The notes under the pieces: model-generated
The model's input: only the letters and a program-made list of their open reading frames with translations
What the model was told of the DNA's origin: nothing
The model's database searches: none
Program-made: the position numbers and the translations under genes
Assembly (NCBI GenBank): GCA_913056335.1
Contig: CAJXLX010000003.1
Location: 1-63,477 of the forward strand
DNA: 63,477 bases
DNA from: an uncultured Rhodothermaceae bacterium
GTDB lineage: Bacteria; Bacteroidota; Rhodothermia; Rhodothermales; Salinibacteraceae
Direction: 5' to 3'
Shown: positions 1-7,091 of the stretch, piece after piece
Numbering within the stretch: the first letter of the stretch is position 1
Layout: each line of letters begins with the position of its first letter

Positions 1-326
1 TGGATGCCGTACTCCTGCCGGATCTCCTTGACGTCCGCGACGAAGTCGTCGTTCGGGACGCGGTACCCGCCCTCGCCCTGCACGGGCTCGAGGATGACGT
101 ACGCGACCTCGTCGGGGTGCACGTTCCCGCGCTCGGGGTGGAGCTTGTCGGCGAGCACGTTCCCGCCGGGGCCGTTCGTCTGCCACCCGCACTCGCACTC
201 GCCCGAACACGAGCAGTACGGGACGCTCATGATCCCCGGCACCTCCGGGTAGCCCTTCCGGTGCACGGTCTTCGAGCGGTTCAGGCTGAGCGCGCCGAGG
301 GTGCGTCCGTGGAACGCGCCCTCGAA
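1..326 (-). other. Class-III aminotransferase segment joined in frame (probable assembly chimera)
   Basis: The last ~105 codons before the edge read FHGRTLGALSLNRSK, then a Cys-rich patch (CSCSGECECGW), ADKLHPERG and ILEPVQGEGGYRVP. The GRTLG and EPVQGEGGY motifs belong to class-III PLP aminotransferases of the 4-aminobutyrate/acetylornithine type, and the wording resembles haloarchaeal members as I recall them. Nothing of this belongs in an acyl-CoA dehydrogenase. The switch lies at about 309-326, where both families can encode EGAFHG. A shared stretch of nearly identical DNA is a typical place for an assembler to cross between genomes. Confidence 0.7.
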
Positions 327-1430
327 GGTGGCCTGCAGCGAGGCCATCGTGTCGTAGTGGAGCGGCTTCTCCATGATGGGGGTGCCGAAGGCCTCGCGGT
401 TCTGGCCGAAGTCGCGGGCCAGGGCGAGGCCGCGTCGCATGAGGCCGACGGCCAGCACGCTGTTCCACGTGCGGGCGATGCGCACCATGGGGCCGAGGGT
501 ACGCGTGCCGTCCCCGATGTCGGAGACCGGGCGGGCCACGGCGCCGTCCAGTTCGACCTCGGACACCGGCAGCTTGCGGGCGCCCATCTTGTCCTTCATG
601 CGGTTGACGTGGATGCCGTCGCGCGGGGGCTCGTCGCTGGTTTCGCGGATGGGGACGTAGAAGAGGGCCAGTCCTTTGCCACCGTCGGGATTTCCGTCGG
701 GGCGGGCTAGGGCGAGGGCCATGTTGGCGGTGATGGCGCTCGTGAACCACTTGCGCCCGTAGAGGCGCCAGGTGCCGTCGTCGTCCTCGCGGGCGGTGGT
801 GTTGGATTGCCCCACATCGGAGCCGCCCGCGAGCTCAGTCATCCACTGGCCGCTGGTCCAGGCGGATTCGGGGGTGCGGCTTGTTAGATGCGGTACGGCT
901 TCGTCAATGAGCGCATCGTTTTCGGAAGCGAGGAGCGTGCGCGCAGCGCCGTCGGTCATGGCGAGCGGGCAGCCGTACATGTCGGTCGAGGGGATGAAGA
1001 GGTGCGCCCGCGCAAACTGCAGGGGGCGGCTATGCGGGCCGTACTCTTGCTCATACGGAAGCGCTACCAGTCCGTACTTAGCAGCGAGCGGCGCGGCGGT
1101 CTTCCACACGTCGGTGAGCGTGATTTCGTCGATGCGCTCGCCCCACGGGCTCCACTGCGTGAGTTTGGGCTCGCTGGTGCGGTCGGCCTGCTGCAAGGCG
1201 TAGAGATCGCCGCCAGCGCGCTCGCCCAGCGCGTGCAGCGCGTCGGATTCGGCATCAAGCACTTCGCCGGGGACGGTGCGCTTCAGGTAGCTGGTGAGCA
1301 CACGGTCGCTGGTGTACTGGTTGCCGAGTTCGGGGGCGGCTTGCGTGGTGTCGACCGCGGGATCATTGGGGGTGGACTCTGTGGGCATGGCAGAATCAGG
1401 GGGATGTGACGGCAGTGATTCGGAAGACAT
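1..1430 (-). CDS. AidB-like acyl-CoA dehydrogenase, 3' part replaced by foreign sequence
   Basis: The gene starts at ATG 1430 (a second ATG lies at 1388) and stays open to the window edge. Residues 1 to about 370 read as an acyl-CoA dehydrogenase of the AidB branch, flavoproteins that oxidise acyl-CoA or related substrates. The visible signatures are MTELAGGSDVG in the middle beta-domain, WFTSAIT, RMKDKMGARKLPVSEVELDG, and then LHYDTMASLQATFEGAFH at the start of the C-terminal helical domain. From about residue 374 (base 309) the frame continues without a stop into sequence that is not acyl-CoA dehydrogenase (see next entry). The dehydrogenase therefore lacks most of its C-terminal domain here. 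The gene stands alone, and no promoter or ribosome binding site is evident upstream. The family call is firm. Whether the joined protein exists is doubtful. Confidence 0.85.
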   Translation of the reverse strand, partial: MSSESLPSHPPDSAMPTESTPNDPAVDTTQAAPELGNQYTSDRVLTSYLKRTVPGEVLDAESDALHALGERAGGDLYALQQADRTSEPKLTQWSPWGERIDEITLTDVWKTAAPLAAKYGLVALPYEQEYGPHSRPLQFARAHLFIPSTDMYGCPLAMTDGAARTLLASENDALIDEAVPHLTSRTPESAWTSGQWMTELAGGSDVGQSNTTAREDDDGTWRLYGRKWFTSAITANMALALARPDGNPDGGKGLALFYVPIRETSDEPPRDGIHVNRMKDKMGARKLPVSEVELDGAVARPVSDIGDGTRTLGPMVRIARTWNSVLAVGLMRRGLALARDFGQNREAFGTPIMEKPLHYDTMASLQATFEGAFHGRTLGALSLNRSKTVHRKGYPEVPGIMSVPYCSCSGECECGWQTNGPGGNVLADKLHPERGNVHPDEVAYVILEPVQGEGGYRVPNDDFVADVKEIRQEYGI

Positions 1431-2063
1431 TGTGATAACGTACATGCGCGTTGGATGTGCCGTGGTGGAAGCGCTTCAGGCATTGCCTACGTCTTGCTGG
1501 GCCGTTTCCGAGTGGGTATCGATCCCGTCAGCCCCGCCGGGGACGTCCGCGCCGGACGGCGCTTCCAGTCTCCGGCTACTGGTATGTTTTCTCCTTTATT
1601 GGGAGAGCGATCACTTAATGTCTATCCCACTACTACAACTCCTGCTGTCAACGGTCCTCCGTTGGCAGCGTGAAGCGGCGTCACCAGCGTTCGGCACAGC
1701 AGTCGCCGGGGACGCAAGCGGTTCCCGGCTATGGGTCCCCTTAGCCCGGGATCAGGAGCGGAGCGTATATCCCGGGCGATTCTGAACTTGCAAAACAGGT
1801 ACGTGCCGTATCGCTACGGCTTCGGCTTCCGCACTGCGACGCAATGATGGACGCGCAGCATTTGCTTGTCCTTCGGCACACCAGATCCCTGATGAGAAGG
1901 ATCCAAGCGGTGGGGCGCGGACGGAATAGCCATGCAGGCACGCCCCCTTACTTTCCCCCAAAAGACAAGTGCGGCGGACACGGCGATGCCAAAAACATGT
2001 GAGGGATGCGTAGCGGGTGGCTCTTGCGCGGTGGGCAGCCGTGTATAGGCGTGCGATATTTCC
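1431..2063. other. Gene-free stretch holding one dispersed repeat copy
   Basis: No coding region is convincing here. A repeat of the dispersed family lies at 1532-1635. A weaker relative (CCGGGGACGCAAGCGG followed by TTCCCGGCTA) lies at about 1696-1735. The remainder up to the MATE gene shows only short open frames without recognisable protein sequence. Confidence 0.6.
1532..1635 (+). repeat. Dispersed hairpin repeat, copy 1
   Basis: It contains the family core, a block reading CCGGGGACGTCCGCGCC then CTTCCAGTCTCCGGCTACTG. This is followed by GGGAGAGCGATCACTTAATG and TCTATCCCAC, the reverse complement of the left end of copy 2 (GTGGATAGACGTTAAGTGAT). The element therefore appears to have inverted terminal sequences. 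Related copies lie at 16318-16500, 25291-25450, 32392-32541 and 40498-40602. Confidence 0.75.
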
Positions 2064-2084
2064 TTGTGCAACCCCCCATTCATT

Positions 2085-3518
2085 GTGCGCACCTTGCTCA
2101 ACCCCATCCGTGCTTTGCTGGAACAGGTGGGCCGCTTGCTGGCCCGCTTAGGATGGATTGATGCGCGGCGCGGCGATGCGATTGCGGAGTTGGCGTGGCC
2201 GCGTATTGTAACAGGCGTGGCGCGCATGTCGAAGGCCACCGCGGATGTGGCGATGGTCGGCATGGCCGTGGGGGCAGCCGGTATTGCGGGCATCGGCTAC
2301 GGCGTGCCGTACTGGACGCTCGCGTACATGCTGGGCGGTGGCATTGCCGGGGGCACGATTAGTGTGGTGTCGCAGCGATTTGGGGCAGGCGAGCATCCGG
2401 GCATTACCACGGCGGTCGTGCAGAGCGGGGCGCTGGGGCTGCTCACGACGCTGCCGCTGGTGGCGCTGTTCACGGGAATGACGGAGCCGCTCATCCGGCT
2501 GATTGGCTCGGGCGAGGCAGCGGTGGCGCACGGCGTCACGTATCTATCGATTGCAAGCTGGGCGATGCCCTTTGCCGCGCTCAATCTGGTGGGCAGCCGC
2601 GCACTGGTTGGCGCCAACGAGGCGTGGATTCCGATGGTGATTCGCGCGGGTGGTGCGATCGCCAACGTTATCCTGAGTGGGGGGCTCATCTTTGTATTCG
2701 ACATGGGCGTGGCGGGCGCGGCGCTGGGCACGGTGCTGGGCGGGGCCTCGGTGACCGGGGTGCTGGCCTGGGGCTTTGTACGCGGACGCCTACCGTATGT
2801 GGGCGCGCTTCCCATTCAGTGGGATGCGCAGGCCACACTCTCGGACCGAGCTACCGCCAGGCGTCTGGTGCAGGTGGGCACCCCGCTGGCGCTGCGCAAG
2901 GTAGCCCAGGGCGGCGGACGCTTTCCGATGATGGCGATTGTGGCGTTCTTTGGTCCGAACGTGGTGGCGGCCTATGTGGTGGCGCTTCGGATGCGCGGTC
3001 TCATGAACACGCCGGGCTGGGGCTTTGGGCTGGCCTCCAGCAGTCTGGTCGGGCAGGCGCTGGGCCGCAACGACGATTCAGAGGCCGAGGCGTACGGTCA
3101 CGACACGCTGCGCTTTACGGTGGCTGTGTATGCACTGGGGGCGCTGGCGATCTTTGTGGGGGCACGCCCAGTGAGCTACCTGTTCGTGCAGGATCCGGAG
3201 CTGATTCCCACAACGGTGGCGCTGCTGCGCGCCACGTGCGTGAGCGTGATCTTCCACGGCCTGCTAAACGGCGCGCTGGGTCCGCTCCGCGCCGGGGGCG
3301 ACACGACCTGGCCGTTCTACGGGCAGCTGGCCGGACTCTTCTTGTTTGCGCTTCCGCTCGCGTATGCAGGCACCGTGACGCCGATTGGACTGTGGGGCGT
3401 CTATCTGGCGCTGGTGTTTGAGACGGCGATTCCGGCGTTTGTGACGTACTACCGCTACCACAGCGGAGCGTGGCTCGCCATCAACCGGGCGTACCGGGCC
3501 GCGCAGGAATCGGCGTAG
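2085..3518 (+). CDS. MATE family multidrug/cation efflux transporter
   Basis: A polytopic inner-membrane protein of about 477 residues with the twelve-helix, two-bundle pattern of MATE exporters, which expel drugs or metabolites in exchange for Na+ or H+. The N-terminal bundle opens with a family-like stretch (WPRIVTGVARMSKATADVAM). A glycine-rich loop follows (GGGIAGGTISVVSQRFGAG), and the second half repeats the pattern (ALRKVAQGGGRFPMMAI and a GWGFGLASSSLVGQALG stretch). The start is uncertain: GTG 2085 is used here, and TTG 2064 would add seven residues. The substrate cannot be read from the sequence. It converges with the response-regulator gene, with a gap of only about 20 bp. Confidence 0.88.
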   Translation: MRTLLNPIRALLEQVGRLLARLGWIDARRGDAIAELAWPRIVTGVARMSKATADVAMVGMAVGAAGIAGIGYGVPYWTLAYMLGGGIAGGTISVVSQRFGAGEHPGITTAVVQSGALGLLTTLPLVALFTGMTEPLIRLIGSGEAAVAHGVTYLSIASWAMPFAALNLVGSRALVGANEAWIPMVIRAGGAIANVILSGGLIFVFDMGVAGAALGTVLGGASVTGVLAWGFVRGRLPYVGALPIQWDAQATLSDRATARRLVQVGTPLALRKVAQGGGRFPMMAIVAFFGPNVVAAYVVALRMRGLMNTPGWGFGLASSSLVGQALGRNDDSEAEAYGHDTLRFTVAVYALGALAIFVGARPVSYLFVQDPELIPTTVALLRATCVSVIFHGLLNGALGPLRAGGDTTWPFYGQLAGLFLFALPLAYAGTVTPIGLWGVYLALVFETAIPAFVTYYRYHSGAWLAINRAYRAAQESA

Positions 3519-3538
3519 GTTGGTGCAGTGGCGCCACC

Positions 3539-4306
3539 TCACACAATACGCGACCGAATCTCAGAGGCGTAGGTGCGGCTGACGCGCAGCCGGGTGCCAT
3601 CATCGAGGCGGACGTGGTAGCCGCCGGAGCCGTCGCTGCGGAGGTGGTCTACCGCATCCAGTGCGATGAGGTGGGAGCGGTGGATCCGCAGAAACCGGTC
3701 GCCCGACAGGTGTTCGTTCAGCGCGCCCAATCCAGCCGACGAAAGGTAGGTGCCGTCGGCGGTATGGATCTCAGAATAGTCGCCCGCCGCTTCAACCCAC
3801 TGAATGGCGCTCGTTTGCACGGGAAGGATTTTCTCACCGTGCCGCACGTAGAGCCGGTCGGGAGCGTCGGCAGACGTGGTCGTCTCTTGCAAGAGCCTCG
3901 CAAGGCGGTCGGCATAATCGGCGGCAGTTTCCTCCCGATCATGTCGGTCGAGGACACGCTGCACGGCTTGCTTGAAGCGATCGCGTTTGTAGGGCTTCAG
4001 CAGATAGTCCACCGCACCGGTTTCGAAGGCTTGGATGGCGTACTCGTCGTAGGCCGTGGAAAAGATGATGTACGGCGGCGGATCCAGATCGAGGCGCTCC
4101 AGCACGTCAAATCCGTTGCCATCGGGCATCTGCACATCCAGGAAGACGAGATCGGGCGTGGTGGCTTCGATCACGCGGACGGCGTCGGCACCGGTGCCTG
4201 CGGCATCCACAATGTCGATGCGCTCGAACGCAGACAGGTACTCGCGCACCAGCTGGCGCGCGGGCGGTTCGTCGTCTACAATGACAGCCGTTAGCGAATC
4301 AGGCAT
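3539..4306 (-). CDS. LytTR-type response regulator
   Basis: A 255-residue two-domain transcription factor. The receiver domain has the acidic pocket (VIVDDEPPARQ), phospho-acceptor Asp57 in LVFLDVQMPDG, and the switch lysine in YLLKPY. The C-terminal half (from about residue 155) is a LytTR DNA-binding domain (WVEAAGDYSEIHTADG, FLRIHRSHLIALDAV). It lies 12 bp downstream of the sensor-kinase gene on the same strand, so the two almost certainly form a cognate pair transcribed together. Its target genes cannot be told from here. Confidence 0.93.
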   Translation of the reverse strand: MPDSLTAVIVDDEPPARQLVREYLSAFERIDIVDAAGTGADAVRVIEATTPDLVFLDVQMPDGNGFDVLERLDLDPPPYIIFSTAYDEYAIQAFETGAVDYLLKPYKRDRFKQAVQRVLDRHDREETAADYADRLARLLQETTTSADAPDRLYVRHGEKILPVQTSAIQWVEAAGDYSEIHTADGTYLSSAGLGALNEHLSGDRFLRIHRSHLIALDAVDHLRSDGSGGYHVRLDDGTRLRVSRTYASEIRSRIV

Positions 4307-4318
4307 AGCGAAGAAGCG

Positions 4319-5461
4319 TCAGTTTGTGTCGAGGGGAAGGGTAAACCAGACCCGAAAGCCGTGCGGGTTGAGGGCTTCGGTGTGAAGGGCGGCCTCGGGG
4401 CCAAAGGCGTGCGTGAGTCGCCGGGCGGTGTTGACCAGTCCTACGCCGGTCTCTTCGTTCGCGGCGTTGTGGGGCGCGGCATCCGTACCGTCTGTGATGG
4501 TTTCAGGCACCGCATGGGGCGACGACGGCCCGGCCCCGGTGTCTTCGACACACACGCACAAGGCGCCGTTGTGCTGCTTGACATGCAGCGTAACCGTTCC
4601 GCCATTGGCCTGCGGGGCGATGCCGTGTTTGATCGCATTCTCGACGAGCGGCTGCAGCACCATCGGCGGGACAGGCATGTCGAGGGCAGTTTCGGGCGCG
4701 TCGATGTGGTAGGTCACCGACAGGCGGTCGGAGAAGCGGCGCGCCTCCAGGTCGAGGTAGGAGCGAACCATCGCGATTTCATCGCGGAGCGGCACGCGGG
4801 CGCACTCGGTGCTGTCCAGGGCGTGGCGCAGCAGGTGGGCCAGGTCGGCAATCATCTCGCGGGCCTGTTCGGGGTCCAGCGGCACGGTGGCGCTGATGGA
4901 GTTCAGCGTGTTGAACAGGAAGTGCGGCTGCACCTGCGCTTTAAGGGCCGCCAACTCACGCTCACGGGCCAGGGCGGCATACTCGGCCGCCTGCTGCTCG
5001 CGCCACCGCAGCCGCTGCACCGAGCGCACCAGGTGGTAGATGGCAAACTGCACCGCGTACACCGTGAGGTTGCCCAACAGAATCCACTGGAAGTTGCTTT
5101 GGATGTCTGTCGTAACGGTCGTGCCAAAGAACGCCTCCATGGTGGCAAGGTAAACGGTGAGCGTCCCCCACGCATAGAGCGGCCCCAATACCGCGTGGGC
5201 CGCAACGGTCCAGCCCCAATGCATGTGGTCCATGCGGTGCACCGTAATCCACCAGGCGGGCACACTGGCTGCGGCCATGACAACAGCAAAGAGCGTCTGT
5301 CCGGCCCAAACCCCGGCGAACGGCGCTTCGGGGGACTGCCGCGCAATAAAGAACGCGTAGAACAGGGCATAGAGCAGCCAGCAGACCGCTGCCATCCCCA
5401 CCCCAGTCCACGTGATCCGCGGGCGCGGCGGGGAATTGGTGACAGGGATATCTATGTCCAT
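4319..5461 (-). CDS. LytS/YehU-type sensor histidine kinase
   Basis: A 380-residue membrane kinase. Four hydrophobic helices occupy roughly residues 18-40, 52-72, 85-107 and 125-147. A linker rich in charged residues leads to the His_kinase motif (LKAQVQPHFLFNTLNS, phospho-His about residue 180) and a GHKL ATPase domain (MVLQPLVENAIKHGI, then a G-box GVGLVNTARRL). There is no separate sensory domain, so the signal is probably sensed in or near the membrane. The gene precedes its response regulator in one transcription unit. Confidence 0.93.
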   Translation of the reverse strand: MDIDIPVTNSPPRPRITWTGVGMAAVCWLLYALFYAFFIARQSPEAPFAGVWAGQTLFAVVMAAASVPAWWITVHRMDHMHWGWTVAAHAVLGPLYAWGTLTVYLATMEAFFGTTVTTDIQSNFQWILLGNLTVYAVQFAIYHLVRSVQRLRWREQQAAEYAALARERELAALKAQVQPHFLFNTLNSISATVPLDPEQAREMIADLAHLLRHALDSTECARVPLRDEIAMVRSYLDLEARRFSDRLSVTYHIDAPETALDMPVPPMVLQPLVENAIKHGIAPQANGGTVTLHVKQHNGALCVCVEDTGAGPSSPHAVPETITDGTDAAPHNAANEETGVGLVNTARRLTHAFGPEAALHTEALNPHGFRVWFTLPLDTN

Positions 5462-5524
5462 GAAGGCAACAAGAAAGTGGAATGCAGGAGGCGTAGCAAT
5501 GTGCGCGTTCTCGCAAGCAGAGGA

Positions 5525-5869
5525 CTACTCGACAGTCGCCAGCTTCGGCATCAGCACGTGCTGCACCCAGCCGTAGCCGGGCCGTACGTCCAGGGCATTC
5601 TCGAACGCGGCGCGGGCCTCGCGCGTGCGGCTGTCGTTTGCATGCGCAATGCCCAGCCACGCATACGCATCAGCGTGTCCCCAGTTGGGCTGGAGCGGCT
5701 CTGTGGTCGATGTATCGGCAAAGCGACGGGTGGCTTCTTGCAAGCGTGTGATGGCCTCCCCGGTATCGCCGCCCCACATGCGGGGCGTGTTGTACAGGCT
5801 GATGCCTTGGGCAAGCAGCACGCGTGGATTATGGGGCGCAGCCTCTCGGGCGCGCTCTACAGATTTCAA
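5525..5869 (-). pseudogene. TPR-repeat protein, 5'-truncated remnant
   Basis: About 114 codons with tetratricopeptide character (VERAREAAPHNPRVLLAQGI, DAYAWLGIAHANDSRTREA, AAFENALDVRPGY) and a natural-looking end. The frame is closed upstream by a TAG within repeated DNA: bases 5849-5952 are a near copy of 6986-7091, which carries the 3' end of mutL. The original N-terminal part, normally including a signal peptide and more TPRs, is missing. It could still be translated from TTG 5869, but a broken gene is the simpler reading. Confidence 0.6.
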
Positions 5870-5952
5870 CCTGCACTATGATTCGGCGCCAGCGGTTTTA
5901 GCCTATTACCTCGCGTATTCCGCCTCCAATCATGCTTTGTTGAGCAGCGTGC
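5849..5952. repeat. ~105-bp duplication, copy A (mutL tail plus downstream)
   Basis: It matches 6986-7091 along its length with scattered substitutions; shared blocks include CCAGCGGTTTTA, TTCGCGTAT/CTCGCGTAT and the last codons of mutL (LLNKA-stop on the minus strand). In this copy the mutL tail is orphaned and the other end abuts the TPR remnant. Confidence 0.8.
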
Positions 5953-6026
5953 TTCGGTGGCGTCTTTGTCGCGGATTTGATAGATTGGTATTGTTTGTCA
6001 TTTTCAGCATATCACTCCCAAGTACA

Positions 6027-6632
6027 ATGCATCAATCCATTTCATGGGCATTGGTGGTTGTGTTCGTTGCGCTTGCGCTGCTGGCTGGATGCGAGTTCAG
6101 CGCATGCGACGATTGCCATCGTGCCGCACCTGTACCCCTGTTCGAGGATGACGAAGCAACCCTTGATATGCCGGGCCTTGTCGCTGATCAGGATACCTTT
6201 ACCGTGACGGTGCGTACGTATCCAATTGTATCGGGGGTTGGGTACGTCCATCTGGTTAGCCAGGCCTACATGCTACGCACGATTACTCCGGTTCAAGACT
6301 CCACCGGATGCTTCCAGAGCAGCGAACCGGCGCTGTGCGTGGAAACGTCTCTTTCCACAGACTCGGCACGGGTTGATTTTGAAGCCGGCCGTCTTTTCGA
6401 GCAATCCTGGCGCGTGGTGCTCGAAGAGGGGCCCATGCGAACCGATTATCCGTCAATTAGCGCGAGTGTGCAGGTAGACTCGGTACGCAATGCAGGTGGC
6501 GATCTCTACTGGGTGCGCTCGCGCGAGGCTCTGCGCATTGTGGATGCCCGTGGCCCCATTGTGCCGGGTGTGAAATCAGATCGCACTGAGCTCGCATTTG
6601 AGCGCAATTGGGGAGGAGAGGCAGGAGATTGA
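6027..6632 (+). CDS. Hypothetical lipoprotein
   Basis: A 201-residue protein starting at ATG 6027 with a type-II signal peptide and lipobox (FVALALLAGC, lipidated Cys22), followed by a Cys-containing segment (SACDDCH). The rest is a soluble beta-rich domain with several Val/Thr strands and a pair of cysteines (TGCFQSS, ALCVE) that could form a disulfide outside the cytoplasm. I recognise no family. It lies alone between the two copies of the mutL-tail duplication, so it may have arrived with that rearrangement. Confidence 0.65.
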   Translation: MHQSISWALVVVFVALALLAGCEFSACDDCHRAAPVPLFEDDEATLDMPGLVADQDTFTVTVRTYPIVSGVGYVHLVSQAYMLRTITPVQDSTGCFQSSEPALCVETSLSTDSARVDFEAGRLFEQSWRVVLEEGPMRTDYPSISASVQVDSVRNAGGDLYWVRSREALRIVDARGPIVPGVKSDRTELAFERNWGGEAGD

Positions 6633-7068
6633 TTGATGGGTAGGGGTTCACCGCTACGTGATAAGGAAGGTATGCGCGTAGTGCTCTGTCAGCCCTCATT
6701 TTGGCGGTTGCTCTGCACGTATCCCTCTCACGATGCCTGTCATGGTGAGCGGAAGGCGACGAAGGAGCCGAGAGCCGAACCATCTCCTTGGCGTTCAGCA
6801 GATACGGCGGGACAAAGGGCCCTGCCAGCCTCGGGGGAGATCTTTCCTCCGACAGGAGTCGAAGCGACATGCGTCGGGCTTCGCTCAAGATGACAGCGTT
6901 TGAGAGGAATACGTTGTCACCCTAAGATTGACAGGTGACACAGCAGTAGCCGGAGAGTTTGGATCGCATGCTATCGGTGCTGGGAACGCGCCCTCTACAG
7001 ACTTCGACCTGCAATATCGATTCGGTGCCAGCGGTTTTAACCCATTACTTCGCGTATCCAGCCTCTAA
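6633..7068. other. Gene-free stretch with MITE-like element and duplication copy B
   Basis: It contains the inverted-repeat element at 6737-6896, a short GTAGCCGGAGA piece of the dispersed repeat family at about 6945-6956, and the non-coding part of duplication copy B from 6986. No gene is convincing. Confidence 0.6.
6737..6896. mobile_element. MITE-like element with 15-bp terminal inverted repeats
   Basis: The left end CTGTCATGGTGAGCG and the right end CGCTCAAGATGACAG are inverted repeats with two mismatches, 160 bp apart end to end. The interior includes GGAAGGCGACGAAGGAGCC and GAGATCTTTCCTCCGACAGG. The end sequence resembles a widespread intergenic repeat type (TGTCAT..TGAGCG) that I know from several bacterial phyla. 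It has no coding capacity, so any movement would need a transposase in trans. Confidence 0.65.
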
Positions 7069-7091
7069 TCATGCCTTGTTCAGCAGTGCAC
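6986..7091. repeat. ~105-bp duplication, copy B (native mutL 3' end)
   Basis: This copy includes the last seven codons and stop of the intact mutL gene and about 80 bp beyond. It pairs with 5849-5952. Because it joins the complete mutL frame it is presumably the original. Confidence 0.8.

Noticed and set aside
117-710. Long plus-strand frames opposite the acyl-CoA dehydrogenase
   Set aside because: They are antisense to a minus-strand gene with clear motifs; their translations are Arg/Ala-rich with no family features.
1-1430. A genuine bifunctional acyl-CoA dehydrogenase-aminotransferase
   Set aside because: Both domains are cut in the middle of their folds at a shared sequence; a real fusion would keep complete domains.
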